Part shown: piece by piece, positions 38,560 through 46,752 of the stretch
Position numbering within the stretch: position 1 is the first letter of the stretch
Layout: each line of letters starts with the position of its first letter
Origin: Marivivens niveibacter
Lineage (GTDB): Bacteria > Pseudomonadota > Alphaproteobacteria > Rhodobacterales > Rhodobacteraceae
Assembly: GCF_002150005.2 (NCBI RefSeq)
Contig: NZ_MSPP01000004.1
Location: 1 to 64,000, forward strand
DNA length: 64,000 nucleotides
Direction: 5' to 3'
Notes under the pieces: model-generated
What the model saw: the letters and a program-made list of their open reading frames with translations, nothing else
What the model was told of the DNA's origin: nothing
Databases searched by the model: none
Program-made: the position numbers and the translations under genes

Positions 38560-38898
38560 TTAATCCAAACGCCGCTCGCGGCATTCGCGAAACAAGGTCT
38601 CTTCGCTGCCTTTGTCCGCATCAAACCATCCCAGCATTGCGCGGTCCTCTTCGACCCACCAAACATAGTCGGACAGAACAGGCGAGTTTTGATACCGTTT
38701 GCCTTGCGCAGACGGCGTAGCTGTCAAAATTGTAAAATGTTCCTCGGCGCGCAACACGACCTGATCCGGCCCGCTCGATTCAACATAGATCACATCGATT
38801 GCGACATCCCGCTCACAGCGATACAGGACGTGTTCAATTTCTGCCGCTTGCGCAGCAGTCCCCAACAAAACGGTAAATGCAGCAATCGCTCTGATCAT
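38560..38898 (-). CDS. MliC-like exported protein (putative lysozyme inhibitor)
   Basis: A 112-residue protein with a Sec signal peptide (about residues 1-18, ending AAQA). The mature part resembles the MliC/membrane-bound lysozyme inhibitor C family. It has a first Cys in 'VLYRCERDVAIDVIYV', a central 'LTATPSAQGKRYQNS' block that corresponds to the conserved Ser-Ala-x-Gly-x-x-Tyr loop inserted into the lysozyme active site, then 'YVWWVEEDRAMLGWF' and a second Cys near the C-terminus. There is no lipobox, so it would be soluble in the periplasm. The start overlaps zapA by 4 bases. Inhibition of lysozyme is inferred from the family, not shown. Confidence 0.72.
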   Translation of the reverse strand: MIRAIAAFTVLLGTAAQAAEIEHVLYRCERDVAIDVIYVESSGPDQVVLRAEEHFTILTATPSAQGKRYQNSPVLSDYVWWVEEDRAMLGWFDADKGSEETLFRECRERRLD

Positions 38899-39266
38899 GT
38901 GTTTACTTTTTCCTCTACTTCATCGGCCAATGCCTCGGCGCGCGCTGCCAATTCCTTGAGCGAGTCCGTCACGGCTGTCGGCACCACAGGCACCTCAACC
39001 TTAACTGGATCGGCGACCTTCGCTTCCAGCTCTGCCACCTTTGCCTCGGCTGCACGCAGGCGGTCTTCGATCGCGACCGTTTTATCGGCCAACAACAGGC
39101 CTGCCATCAGCAACATTTGCGGCTCTGGCATACGCTGCGACTGGGCCACGATTGCAGACGCTTCGACATCCAGAATCGACGCCGCCGTTTTCAGAAAGTT
39201 TTCTTCGCCAGACTGGCATGCGACCTGAAATTTACGGCCACCAACGGTGATATCTACCTGCGGCAT
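38895..39266 (-). CDS. zapA: Cell division protein ZapA
   Basis: A 123-residue protein that bundles FtsZ filaments at the division site. The N-terminal domain opens 'VDITVGGRKFQVACQSGEENFLKTAASILD', the family signature. 'MPEPQMLLMAGLLLADK' starts the long C-terminal coiled coil used for tetramer formation, and the tail is acidic. The start codon overlaps the stop of the upstream coiled-coil gene by one base, and the MliC-like gene overlaps its end by 4. The pair is divergent from tkt. Confidence 0.93.
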   Translation of the reverse strand: MPQVDITVGGRKFQVACQSGEENFLKTAASILDVEASAIVAQSQRMPEPQMLLMAGLLLADKTVAIEDRLRAAEAKVAELEAKVADPVKVEVPVVPTAVTDSLKELAARAEALADEVEEKVNT

Positions 39267-39769
39267 TACTTCGCCCCCTCGATGATCGGTTTCAGCTCGT
39301 TCAAAATCGCGCCGACTTCTTCTGCTTCGGCTGCACGTAACGCTTTGATCGCGTCCAGTTCAGCAGCCATAGCGCGGTTGATCAGCTCTGCCTCGGTTGA
39401 ATTATTAACGGCAGCGATCCGCAATTTTTGAGACGCCTCCGACAGTTCCACCTGACGAATACGCAATTCTTCCAGCTTTTCTTCGAACGCAGCAGCCTGA
39501 GTTTTTGCCGTTTCAACCTTGGCTGTCAGATCAGCGACCATCCCATCCTGACGATCCTTCAGCGCTTTGACCCGCTCTTCTAGTTGGGATTTGGCATCCT
39601 TTTCAGCCGCCAATTGGCCTTCTAACTCTGCAATTCGGTCCGACTGTTCGGCGCCCGCAACTGGTGCAGCCTCTGGCGCGGGCACCGCAGTGGACATGTC
39701 TTTCACGCCTGCCCGGATGCGATCCAGCGCGGCTGTAATCCGGCTCTCTAGTTCGCTGATTTCTGTCAT
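39266..39769 (-). CDS. Coiled-coil protein translationally coupled to zapA
   Basis: A 167-residue protein of unknown function. After a short N-terminal helix ('ISELESRITAALDRIRAG') and an Ala/Pro-rich stretch, almost the whole protein is predicted coiled coil: heptad-like Leu, Ala, Glu and Lys run from about residue 45 to 130, followed by a conserved-looking helical C-terminus 'NSTEAELINRAMAAELDAIKALR'. AAGGA lies about 8 bases before the ATG at 39769, which is preferred to an upstream start. The stop codon overlaps the zapA start by one base. Position and architecture suggest a ZapA partner or Z-ring accessory factor; this is inference. Confidence 0.82.
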   Translation of the reverse strand: MTEISELESRITAALDRIRAGVKDMSTAVPAPEAAPVAGAEQSDRIAELEGQLAAEKDAKSQLEERVKALKDRQDGMVADLTAKVETAKTQAAAFEEKLEELRIRQVELSEASQKLRIAAVNNSTEAELINRAMAAELDAIKALRAAEAEEVGAILNELKPIIEGAK

Positions 39770-39937
39770 CTGCCTGTCCTTTCCGCAACGGGCGATGCGC
39801 CCTGTTACCACTTACTTAAGCATCCCCTGCCAAGGGTACGAATCGAAAGTTATTTTCCTGATCGTAAATTATTGGCTGCAGGCCGCAAAGACCTGCACCA
39901 GAACGCGCAAGAACAGAGGCTAACGCAAGAGTCTAAC

Positions 39938-39965
39938 TTGATCTTAGTGCTATGACTGATATGAC
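39938..39965 (+). promoter_or_regulatory. Candidate tkt promoter with operator-like palindrome
   Basis: TTGATC (39938-39943) and TATGAC (39960-39965) are 16 bases apart and could be the tkt -35 and -10. Between them TCTTAGTGCTATGA (39942-39955) matches 10 of 14 bases of the TGTTAGCGCTAACA-type palindrome found at the gap promoters. Also within the 234-base gap to zapA is a small hairpin (GGGCG-ATG-CGCCC, 39790-39802). Confidence 0.3.
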
Positions 39966-40003
39966 GCTTTCAAACCTAACGCACAGATGCAAAGGATTGG
40001 ATC

Positions 40004-42022
40004 ATGGATATTGCTGCACTGCGCGCCGCGCACCCTGAACACTGGATGAAAGCGGCTGCCATTCGCACGCTGACACTGGACGCTGTTGCTGCCGCGAACT
40101 CGGGACACTCGGGTATGCCAATTGGCATGGCGGACGTTGCAACCGTTCTGTTCCAGAACCACCTGAATTTCGACCCAAAGGCTCCTCTGTGGCCAAACCG
40201 CGACCGTTTCATCCTGTCCGCAGGCCACGGTTCGATGCTGATCTATTCGCTGCTGTACCTCACCGGCTACGAAGAAGTGCCACTAGAGCAGATCAAAAAC
40301 TTCCGCCAGATGGGCGCGAAAACTGCGGGTCACCCTGAAAACTTCCTGCTGGATGGCGTCGAAGTCACCACCGGCCCACTGGGTCAGGGCATTTCGAATT
40401 CGGTCGGTTTCGCTATGGCCGAAGAAATCCAACGCGCACGTTTCGGTAAAAAAGTCGTTGATCACTACACCTATGTGATCGCTGGCGACGGCTGCCTGAT
40501 GGAAGGCGTATCCCAAGAAGCCATCGGTCTGGCTGGCAAACACGAACTGTCGAAACTGATCGTGTTCTGGGACAACAACAACATCACCATCGACGGCACT
40601 GTTGAACTGTCCGACAAAACCGATCAGGTTGCCCGTTTCAAAGCATCGGGCTGGCACGTTCAGGAAATCGACGGTCACAACCCAGAAGAAATCGATGCGG
40701 CTATCGTTGCTGCAAAGAAATCGAAACTGCCTTCGATGATCGCATGCAAAACCCACATCGCACTGGGCCACGCAGCGCAAGACACATCGAAAGGCCACGG
40801 TGCACTGACCAACGCCGAACAGCTGGCAGAAGCCAAGAAAAACTACGGCGCTGAATGGGCTCCGTTCGAAATCCCTGCGGACATCAAATCGCAGTGGGAA
40901 TCGATGGGCTCCCGCGGCGCAGAAACACGCGCAGCCTGGGAAGCGACCTTTGCTGGTCTGTCGGCCAACAAGCAGGCAGAATTCAACCGTCAGCTGGCTG
41001 GTGAAGCCCCAAAGAAACTGTCGGCCGTTATCCGCGCGCTGAAAAAGCAGATCTCCGAAGAACAGCCCAAAGTCGCGACCCGCAAGGCGTCGGAAATGGT
41101 TCTGGAAGTCGTGAACCCGATCATGCCTGAAACCGTTGGTGGTTCGGCTGACTTGACCGGTTCGAACAACACCAAAACCGGTGATCTGGGCATTTTTGAT
41201 CCTGAAAATCGCGCTGGCCGTTACGTTTACTACGGCATCCGTGAACACGGTATGGCGGCTGCGATGAACGGCATGGCTCTGCACGGCGGCGTTCGTCCGT
41301 ACGGTGGCACGTTCATGTGCTTTACCGACTACGCTCGAGGCGCGATGCGCCTGTCGGCCCTGATGAAACAGTCGGTTGTCTACGTGATGACCCACGATTC
41401 CATCGGTCTGGGCGAAGACGGCCCAACCCACCAGCCTGTCGAACATCTGGCAATGCTGCGCGCGACCCCGAACACGCTGGTATTCCGCCCTGCAGACACC
41501 GTTGAAACCGCAGAGGCATGGGAAATCGCACTGACCCAAACCGAAACACCTTCGGTTCTGGCGCTGTCGCGTCAAAACCTGCCAACCGTTCGTACCGACC
41601 ACAAAACCAAAAACCTGGTCGCGAACGGCGCATATGTCCTGAAAGACGCCGAAGCAGGCAAACGTCAGGCCATCATCATGGCAACCGGTTCCGAGGTAGA
41701 GATCGCTCTGGCAGCTCGTGACATCCTAGAGGCCGAAGGTATCGGCACCCGCGTTGTGTCCGTTCCTTGCATGGAACTGTTCGACGCACAGGAAGAAACC
41801 TACCGCAAAAAGGTTCTGCCAGCTGGTCCAGTTCGCGTCGCTGTCGAAGCAGCGGTTCGTCAGGGTTGGGATAAATACTTGCTGGGCGAACGTGGCCGCG
41901 AACAGAAAGCTGGCTTTGTCGGCATGACTGGCTTCGGCGCGTCGGCCCCTGCGGACGAACTCTACGCCAAATTCGGCATCACTGCTGAAAACGTTGCAGA
42001 ACAAGTCAAAGCGCTGCTGTAA
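40004..42022 (+). CDS. tkt: Transketolase
   Basis: A 672-residue thiamine-diphosphate enzyme that moves two-carbon units in the pentose phosphate pathway. The diphosphate-binding motif is '[18 protein letters not shown]' extending to '[10 protein letters not shown]'. The N-terminal '[21 protein letters not shown]' holds the substrate His, and the pyrimidine-domain motifs are '[19 protein letters not shown]' and '[25 protein letters not shown]'. The length is normal. Codon use is typical of a highly expressed gene. A ribosome-binding site (AAAGGA) lies 6 bases before the ATG. The glycosyltransferase-like gene begins 9 bases after its stop. Confidence 0.97.
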   Translation: MDIAALRAAHPEHWMKAAAIRTLTLDAVAAANSGHSGMPIGMADVATVLFQNHLNFDPKAPLWPNRDRFILSAGHGSMLIYSLLYLTGYEEVPLEQIKNFRQMGAKTAGHPENFLLDGVEVTTGPLGQGISNSVGFAMAEEIQRARFGKKVVDHYTYVIAGDGCLMEGVSQEAIGLAGKHELSKLIVFWDNNNITIDGTVELSDKTDQVARFKASGWHVQEIDGHNPEEIDAAIVAAKKSKLPSMIACKTHIALGHAAQDTSKGHGALTNAEQLAEAKKNYGAEWAPFEIPADIKSQWESMGSRGAETRAAWEATFAGLSANKQAEFNRQLAGEAPKKLSAVIRALKKQISEEQPKVATRKASEMVLEVVNPIMPETVGGSADLTGSNNTKTGDLGIFDPENRAGRYVYYGIREHGMAAAMNGMALHGGVRPYGGTFMCFTDYARGAMRLSALMKQSVVYVMTHDSIGLGEDGPTHQPVEHLAMLRATPNTLVFRPADTVETAEAWEIALTQTETPSVLALSRQNLPTVRTDHKTKNLVANGAYVLKDAEAGKRQAIIMATGSEVEIALAARDILEAEGIGTRVVSVPCMELFDAQEETYRKKVLPAGPVRVAVEAAVRQGWDKYLLGERGREQKAGFVGMTGFGASAPADELYAKFGITAENVAEQVKALL

Positions 42023-42031
42023 GGCACGCGC

Positions 42032-43117
42032 GTGAGTAATCCAGAATTACTCAGTCTTTCAGGCGTTCGGCTCCCTTCGGGGGGCCGAATTGCCAGAGAG
42101 ATGCCCCTAGCGCCCGAAAAACGATCCGAACGCTATATTCAGTCGTTTGATGCGCACACCCTGATTTATGATTGCTTTGCGGATGGCGACACGCTGACAC
42201 TGATCTGTCCGCGCTTGCTGAACCTATGGCCGCTGGTCCGCGATGGCCTGCGTGTTGACGGCAAACGCGTTCGCATCCGCCGCAAAAAATATCTGCGCTA
42301 CGAAGAGTTGCGTATTGCAGGTACGTTAAAATCAGACGTGACCGTCACAATCGACGAAAACGTCCTGCCTGTTCCTGTCAACGCCAATGAAACTCAGCGA
42401 TTTTCAGGTCGCAATGTTCTAGTCACACAGTGCAAAGATACGCCAATTGACTGGATAACTGACTGGGCCAAATACCATGCGGCAGCGCATTCTGTTGACG
42501 CCGTTTTACTATTCGACAATGGGTCGACCACGGTTGCGCCAATCGACATTCAAAATGCGCTGCGGTCCATTTCCGGCATAGACACCGCCTATGTCATTTC
42601 CACGCCATTTCCGTACGGGGACAAAGCTGGGGGTCGTTTTGTAACGCCAACAAAGTTCCTGCAAACCGCTGTTTTAAACCTAGGTCGGTTGCGTTTCTTT
42701 GGGAATGCAGCGGGTGTATTGTCGTTAGATGTCGACGAAATGCTGCCCCCATTAAATGACGCAACGATCTTTGATCTGGCGGAAAAGTCCCGATTGGGGA
42801 TGATATCCTTTACCGGCGAATGGCTGTTTACCGACAAAGACGGCCCGCAATTGCAAAAGCACCATAATCTGCGGGTACCCGGAAAAACATGTACAAACCC
42901 AAAATGGTGCGCTGTTCCGAATAGAGGCGCGGCAAAACTAAGCTGGGCCGTACACCGCCCAGGGGGTATTTTCTCGCCGTTCACCAAAACGGACGCGCTG
43001 ACCTACTGGCATTGTTTTTCAACATCAACCAGCTGGAAAAAAGATCGCACAGGCCGCCCATCAGGTGCCGAACCCGCGAAATCCGCGATTTTGGCCTTTG
43101 AGACCTACATAAAATAA
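42032..43117 (+). CDS. Glycosyltransferase-like protein (family 2/92 type)
   Basis: A 361-residue protein starting with GTG, with AAGG 8 bases ahead inside the tkt stop region. The central part resembles the GT-A fold proteins of the glycosyltransferase 2/92 (DUF23-like) group: 'WAKYHAAAHSVDAVLLFDNGSTT' as the first nucleotide-binding strand, 'VLSLDVDEMLPP' as the metal-binding DxD-like motif, and 'GMISFTGEWLF'. The end contains 'KWCAVPNRGAAKLSWAVHRPGG' and 'YWHCFSTSTSWK'. It has no transmembrane helix. The donor, acceptor and glycan are unknown; no polysaccharide genes are near. It may be carried in the tkt transcript, and base use is less biased than in tkt. Confidence 0.7.
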   Translation: MSNPELLSLSGVRLPSGGRIAREMPLAPEKRSERYIQSFDAHTLIYDCFADGDTLTLICPRLLNLWPLVRDGLRVDGKRVRIRRKKYLRYEELRIAGTLKSDVTVTIDENVLPVPVNANETQRFSGRNVLVTQCKDTPIDWITDWAKYHAAAHSVDAVLLFDNGSTTVAPIDIQNALRSISGIDTAYVISTPFPYGDKAGGRFVTPTKFLQTAVLNLGRLRFFGNAAGVLSLDVDEMLPPLNDATIFDLAEKSRLGMISFTGEWLFTDKDGPQLQKHHNLRVPGKTCTNPKWCAVPNRGAAKLSWAVHRPGGIFSPFTKTDALTYWHCFSTSTSWKKDRTGRPSGAEPAKSAILAFETYIK

Positions 43118-43138
43118 AAGGGGCATTTCTGCCCCCTT
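43117..43138. terminator. Terminator between glycosyltransferase-like and DUF808 genes
   Basis: GGGGCA (43120-43125), loop TTTC, TGCCCC (43130-43135). On the minus strand it is followed by TTTTATTTTA, so it mainly serves the DUF808 gene, and more weakly the convergent plus-strand gene. Confidence 0.7.
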
Positions 43139-43144
43139 ATGTTC

Positions 43145-44113
43145 TTAGTGGCTTGCCGGTTTACCCGTCATTTTCGCAATCAACGGCCCAACAATGCGCG
43201 TTGCGACAGGGATCAGCAAAAGCCCGTAAATCAGCCCAAAGATACCGTCGAACAAGGCCGTTACAAACCATTTGACGAAACCTGCACCAGACGAAACAGC
43301 GTAAGCCGCCTGTTCAGCAACATGTTTGATCGGCTCATACGGCCAATGCAGGCCAAAATCGTGCAAGCCGTGGATCACGATATTTCCGCCGACCCAAAGC
43401 ATCGCCAATGTCCCAACAAAGCTAAGCAGTTTGAGCAGATAAGGCATCCCCTTGACCAGACCTCGACCAAAGGCGCGTGTCAGGCCCAACCGAGCCTTTG
43501 ATGCCAAATGCAGGCCGACATCGTCCGCTTTGACGATCAGCGCCACAGTGCCGTAAACCGCGACAGTCACGCCAATTGCGACCACTGCCAAGGTTGCGGC
43601 TTCCATCCAAACGCTACCCGTTTCAATCGTGGAAAGTGCCAGAGTCATAATCTCTGCCGATAGGATGAAATCGGTTTTAATTGCCCCTGACACCTTTTCT
43701 TCCTCTAGGTGGGCGGGGTCTTTGATGTCCATATCCTGCTCCACCGCGTGGTCGCCGTGGGGGAACAATTTGTGAAATACTTTTTCAGCGCCTTCGAAAC
43801 ACAAATACGATCCGCCCAGCATCAACAACGGTGTGATCGCTTGCGGAAGGAAATTAGACAGCAACAACGCGACAGGCAGCAAGATGACCAATTTATTGAA
43901 AAATGACCCGCGGGTGATTTTCCAAATCATTGGCAATTCGCGTTCGGGTTTGAAACCTGTCACGTAGCTGGGGGTTACTGCTGCGTCATCGATCAAAACG
44001 CCCGCTGTTTTACTACCCGCTTTGGCCGCTGCGGCCGCCACATCATCGACGCTTGCGGCAGCCACTTTGGCAATGCCCGCAACGTCGTCCAAAAGAGCTA
44101 AAAGTCCGCTCAT
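43145..44113 (-). CDS. DUF808 family inner membrane protein
   Basis: A 322-residue membrane protein of the DUF808 (YedI) family, whose function is unknown. It begins 'MSGLLALLDDVAGIAKVAAASVDDVAAAA' in outline, with the hydrophilic 'AGVLIDDAAVTPSYVTGF', then 'ELPMIWKITRGSFFNKLVILLPVALLLS' and 'LMLGGSYLCFEGAEKVFHKL', which are the family's most conserved blocks. It has about seven hydrophobic helices. The ATG at 44113 has GGGGG 5 bases upstream and is preferred to a TTG four codons earlier. It is divergent from the first gap gene across 211 bases rich in repeats. Confidence 0.9.
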   Translation of the reverse strand: MSGLLALLDDVAGIAKVAAASVDDVAAAAAKAGSKTAGVLIDDAAVTPSYVTGFKPERELPMIWKITRGSFFNKLVILLPVALLLSNFLPQAITPLLMLGGSYLCFEGAEKVFHKLFPHGDHAVEQDMDIKDPAHLEEEKVSGAIKTDFILSAEIMTLALSTIETGSVWMEAATLAVVAIGVTVAVYGTVALIVKADDVGLHLASKARLGLTRAFGRGLVKGMPYLLKLLSFVGTLAMLWVGGNIVIHGLHDFGLHWPYEPIKHVAEQAAYAVSSGAGFVKWFVTALFDGIFGLIYGLLLIPVATRIVGPLIAKMTGKPASH

Positions 44114-44134
44114 AAATACCCCCAAAGATTCGCA

Positions 44135-44147
44135 GGTCCATTGGACC
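44135..44147. repeat. Palindrome GGTCCA-T-TGGACC upstream of the DUF808 gene
   Basis: A perfect 6-base inverted repeat around one base, 22 bases before the DUF808 start codon. It could overlap the promoter of that gene. No known regulator consensus is recognised. Confidence 0.35.
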
Positions 44148-44176
44148 CTGATTGGCCACTTATGGCAACCTTGACA

Positions 44177-44233
44177 TGTTGGCGCAAACCGTTAGCGCAA
44201 CCGTTTTCGCTACCACCATATTTATCGCTAACA
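44177..44233 (+). promoter_or_regulatory. Three LacI-type operator candidates upstream of the first gap gene
   Basis: Against the palindrome TGTTAGCGCTAACA, positions 44177-44190 (TGTTGGCGCAAACC) match 11 of 14, 44190-44203 (CGTTAGCGCAACCG) 10 of 14, and 44220-44233 (ATTTATCGCTAACA) 11 of 14. The same motif recurs twice before the second gap gene. Palindromes centred on CG are typical of LacI-family regulators. In Rhodobacteraceae, CceR is a LacI-type regulator of central carbon genes, and is a plausible binder. Confidence 0.45.
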
Positions 44234-44324
44234 TATTGGTAATTATGTGGTTTTTTCCTTAACCTAACAGCACAATCGGCATAGACCCCAACCACACAAC
44301 GACAACGCAGAGGATGTTAGAGAC

Positions 44325-45326
44325 ATGACTGTCACCGTCGGCATTAACGGGTTCGGCCGCATTGGACGCTGCACCCTCGCCCATATTACCGAAGCCGCGC
44401 GCAACGATGTGCAGGTTGTCAAAATCAACGCCACTGGCCCGATTGAAACAAACGCGCACCTGTTGAAATACGACAGTGTCCACGGCCGTTTTTCCAATCC
44501 GGTTAATGTATCCGGCAACACAATGGATCTGGGCCGCGGCCCGATTGAGGTCATGTCGACCTACGATCCGCAAGAACTTGATTGGTCGGGCGTTGACGTA
44601 GTTCTGGAATGTACTGGCAAATTCAACGACGGTCATAAATCGGCTGTTCACTTGGAACGCGGCGCGAAAAAAGTTCTGATCTCGGCCCCTGCGTCGAACG
44701 TTCAGCGCACCGTTGTTTACGGCGTGAACCACCGCGACCTGCTGGTCGAAGACCAAATGGTATCGAACGGATCCTGCACAACCAACTGCCTTGCACCTTT
44801 GGCCAAAGTTTTGAACGACGCGATTGGCATTGAATCTGGCATCATGACCACGATCCACAGCTACACAGGCGACCAGCCTACCCTAGATCGCCGCCACAAA
44901 GATCTGTACCGCGCCCGCGCCGCTGCGATGGCGATGATCCCAACATCGACCGGCGCCGCCAAAGCATTGGGCGAAGTTCTGCCAGAAATGCGCGGCAAAC
45001 TGGACGGCTCCGCAATCCGCGTCCCTACGCCAAATGTGTCGGCTGTTGACCTGTCGTTCGTCGCAGAAAAATCGGTGACCGAAGCCGAAGTCAACGAAAT
45101 CGTCCGCGAAGCCGCCCAAGGATATATGGGCATGGTTCTGGGCTATGACGATGAACCAAAGGTTTCCATCGATTTCAACCATACCACTGAATCGTCGATC
45201 TTTGCCCCCGACCAGACCAAGGTCATGGGCAAACTGGTTCGCGTTATGGCGTGGTACGACAATGAATGGGGTTTCTCGGCACGTATGGCCGATGTTGCCG
45301 CTGCGATGGGCCGTCTGGTTCACTAA
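44325..45326 (+). CDS. Type I glyceraldehyde-3-phosphate dehydrogenase, GapB-like
   Basis: A 333-residue GAPDH. '[14 protein letters not shown]' is the nucleotide fold, the catalytic Cys151 is in 'SNGSCTTNCLAPLAK', and '[10 protein letters not shown]' carries the catalytic His. At residue 36 the usual Asp that binds the adenosine ribose of NAD is Ala ('VKINATGPIET'). The S-loop reads '[15 protein letters not shown]', with two Arg near the position where NAD enzymes have Leu-Pro. In Bacillus GapB the same Asp-to-Ala change goes with NADP use in gluconeogenesis, so this copy is predicted to prefer NADP. The second gap gene, 282 bases downstream, keeps the Asp. Confidence 0.93.
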   Translation: MTVTVGINGFGRIGRCTLAHITEAARNDVQVVKINATGPIETNAHLLKYDSVHGRFSNPVNVSGNTMDLGRGPIEVMSTYDPQELDWSGVDVVLECTGKFNDGHKSAVHLERGAKKVLISAPASNVQRTVVYGVNHRDLLVEDQMVSNGSCTTNCLAPLAKVLNDAIGIESGIMTTIHSYTGDQPTLDRRHKDLYRARAAAMAMIPTSTGAAKALGEVLPEMRGKLDGSAIRVPTPNVSAVDLSFVAEKSVTEAEVNEIVREAAQGYMGMVLGYDDEPKVSIDFNHTTESSIFAPDQTKVMGKLVRVMAWYDNEWGFSARMADVAAAMGRLVH

Positions 45327-45337
45327 ACCATTGCTCT

Positions 45338-45371
45338 GGTCATGGCAGCGCGGTATCCCGTTGCCATGACC
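45338..45371 (+). repeat. Inverted repeat whose right arm contains the microprotein start codon
   Basis: GGTCATGGCA (45338-45347) and TGCCATGACC (45362-45371) are perfect 10-base inverted copies with a 14-base spacer. The right arm contains the ATG at 45366. In the RNA the stem would hide the start codon, and no T run follows, so translational control is more likely than termination. Confidence 0.7.
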
Positions 45372-45506
45372 AACACTTTGACCATTTGGCTTGCCGGTAT
45401 CATCATCGCTTTTTTTGCGATTGATTTGACGCTCGACCTTGGTGCTTCGCTTTTCCTGATCAGAAAATTCACCGATTTGATTGAATATGTTTCAATCTGG
45501 CGGTGA
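45366..45506 (+). CDS. 46-residue membrane microprotein between the two gap genes
   Basis: A short open frame, ATG at 45366 and TGA at 45504-45506, encoding a 46-residue protein. It has one hydrophobic helix (residues about 6-20, 'TIWLAGIIIAFFAIDL'), followed by 'GASLFLIRKFTDLIEYVSIWR'. From memory, a similar small protein with a C-terminal 'RKF..LI....FWR' occurs beside gap genes in related Rhodobacteraceae, which supports it being real. No Shine-Dalgarno sequence precedes the ATG, and the start lies in the right arm of a 10-pair hairpin. Function unknown; proximity suggests a link to GAPDH expression or membrane association, by inference only. Confidence 0.68.
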   Translation: MTNTLTIWLAGIIIAFFAIDLTLDLGASLFLIRKFTDLIEYVSIWR

Positions 45507-45559
45507 AGCTTTTTGACACTTTCCGTAATGAACGGTTGACCTTTTCTGACAAATCGCAA

Positions 45560-45586
45560 TGTTAGCGCCAACTGATACCGCCAACA
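45560..45586 (+). promoter_or_regulatory. Two adjacent LacI-type operator candidates upstream of the second gap gene
   Basis: TGTTAGCGCCAACT (45560-45573) matches 12 of 14 and TGATACCGCCAACA (45573-45586) 11 of 14 positions of TGTTAGCGCTAACA. They lie just downstream of a possible -35 (TTGACC, 45536-45541) and before the ribosome-binding site, in a position suited to repression. Confidence 0.5.
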
Positions 45587-45608
45587 TTTGCAGTCGGAGG
45601 ACAATAGC

Positions 45609-46610
45609 ATGGCAGTCAAAGTGGCAATCAACGGTTTTGGTCGCATTGGTCGTAACGTATTGCGCGCAATCGTTGAATCGGGTCGCACCGATATCGAAGT
45701 CGTCGCAATCAACGACCTAGGCCCTGTTGAAACCAACGCCCATCTGATCCGTTTCGATTCCGTCCATGGCCGTTTTCCAGGTGAAGTAACCACCACCGAA
45801 GACACCATTGACGTTGGTCGTGGCCCAATCAAAGTCACCGCAATCCGTGATCCACGTGAATTGCCTTGGGGTGATGTAGACATCGCGCTGGAATGCACCG
45901 GCATTTTCACCGACCGTGAAAAAGCAGCGCTGCACCTGGAAAACGGTTCCAAACGCGTTCTGGTGTCTGCACCTTCCAAAGGCGCTGACAACACCATCGT
46001 TTACGGCGTGAACCACGAAACCCTTACCGGCGACCAGCTTGTCGTGTCGAACGCATCGTGCACCACCAACTGCCTGTCGCCAGTTGCTAAAGTGCTGAAC
46101 GACGAAATCGGCATCGTCAAAGGTTTCATGACCACTATCCACAGCTACACCGGCGACCAGCCAACGCTGGATACAATGCACAAAGACCTGTACCGCGCCC
46201 GCGCTGCAGCAATGTCCATGATCCCAACCTCGACCGGTGCAGCCAAAGCTGTCGGTCTGGTCCTGCCAGAGCTGAACGGCAAACTGGACGGCGTTGCGAT
46301 CCGCGTCCCTACCCCGAACGTTTCGGTCGTTGACCTGACATTCGAAGCAGCGCGCGAAACCACCGTTGAAGAAATCAACAACGCAATCGTCGCGGCATCC
46401 AACGGCGCACTCAAAGGCGTTCTGGGCTTCACCGACGTACCAAACGTTTCGATCGACTTTAACCACGACCCACATTCGTCGACCTTTGCTTTGGACCAGA
46501 CCAAAGTGATGGAAGGCACCATGTGCCGTATCCTGACATGGTACGACAACGAATGGGGTTTCTCGAACCGCATGGCAGACACCGCCGTTGCGATGGGTAA
46601 ACTGATCTAA
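45609..46610 (+). CDS. gap: Type I glyceraldehyde-3-phosphate dehydrogenase (NAD type)
   Basis: A 333-residue GAPDH for glycolysis. The fold starts '[19 protein letters not shown]', Asp36 in '[12 protein letters not shown]' is the NAD-specific ribose ligand, the catalytic Cys151 is in '[15 protein letters not shown]', and the S-loop reads '[25 protein letters not shown]'. The ATG at 45609 has GGAGG nine bases upstream; an upstream in-frame ATG 7 codons earlier is not supported. Codon choice is strongly biased, as in highly expressed genes. It is paralogous to the preceding gap gene; the clear difference at residue 36 suggests the two serve different directions or cofactors. A terminator follows. 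Confidence 0.97.
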   Translation: MAVKVAINGFGRIGRNVLRAIVESGRTDIEVVAINDLGPVETNAHLIRFDSVHGRFPGEVTTTEDTIDVGRGPIKVTAIRDPRELPWGDVDIALECTGIFTDREKAALHLENGSKRVLVSAPSKGADNTIVYGVNHETLTGDQLVVSNASCTTNCLSPVAKVLNDEIGIVKGFMTTIHSYTGDQPTLDTMHKDLYRARAAAMSMIPTSTGAAKAVGLVLPELNGKLDGVAIRVPTPNVSVVDLTFEAARETTVEEINNAIVAASNGALKGVLGFTDVPNVSIDFNHDPHSSTFALDQTKVMEGTMCRILTWYDNEWGFSNRMADTAVAMGKLI

Positions 46611-46650
46611 TCGTCCAGATTGCTTTTTCGGCAAACTGATAAAGACTTTG

Positions 46651-46680
46651 AATGCCTCGAGCGAACGCTCGGGGCATTTT
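46651..46680 (+). terminator. Rho-independent terminator after gap
   Basis: AATGCCTCGAGCG and CGCTCGGGGCATT form a stem of about 12 pairs with one G-U, followed by TTTTC. It lies 40 bases after the gap stop. Confidence 0.8.
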
Positions 46681-46752
46681 CAATTACACTGACTTATCCT
46701 TGAATTACTGGATGTATGACGTAAAACTGACCGCAATCAGAGGGGGAGTTTT

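Noticed and set aside
39901-39914. GAAC...GAAC near tkt and zapA as an SOS box
   Set aside because: The spacing is 6 bases, not the 7 required by alphaproteobacterial LexA, and the neighbours are not SOS genes.
39770-40003. 6S RNA beside zapA
   Set aside because: In gammaproteobacteria ssrS lies next to zapA, so the gap was examined; it has no long closed stem with central bubble and no terminator.
40283-41602. 439-codon open frame antisense to tkt
   Set aside because: It is the mirror of a strongly codon-biased gene, with His/Phe/Arg/Gln-rich composition typical of such shadows.
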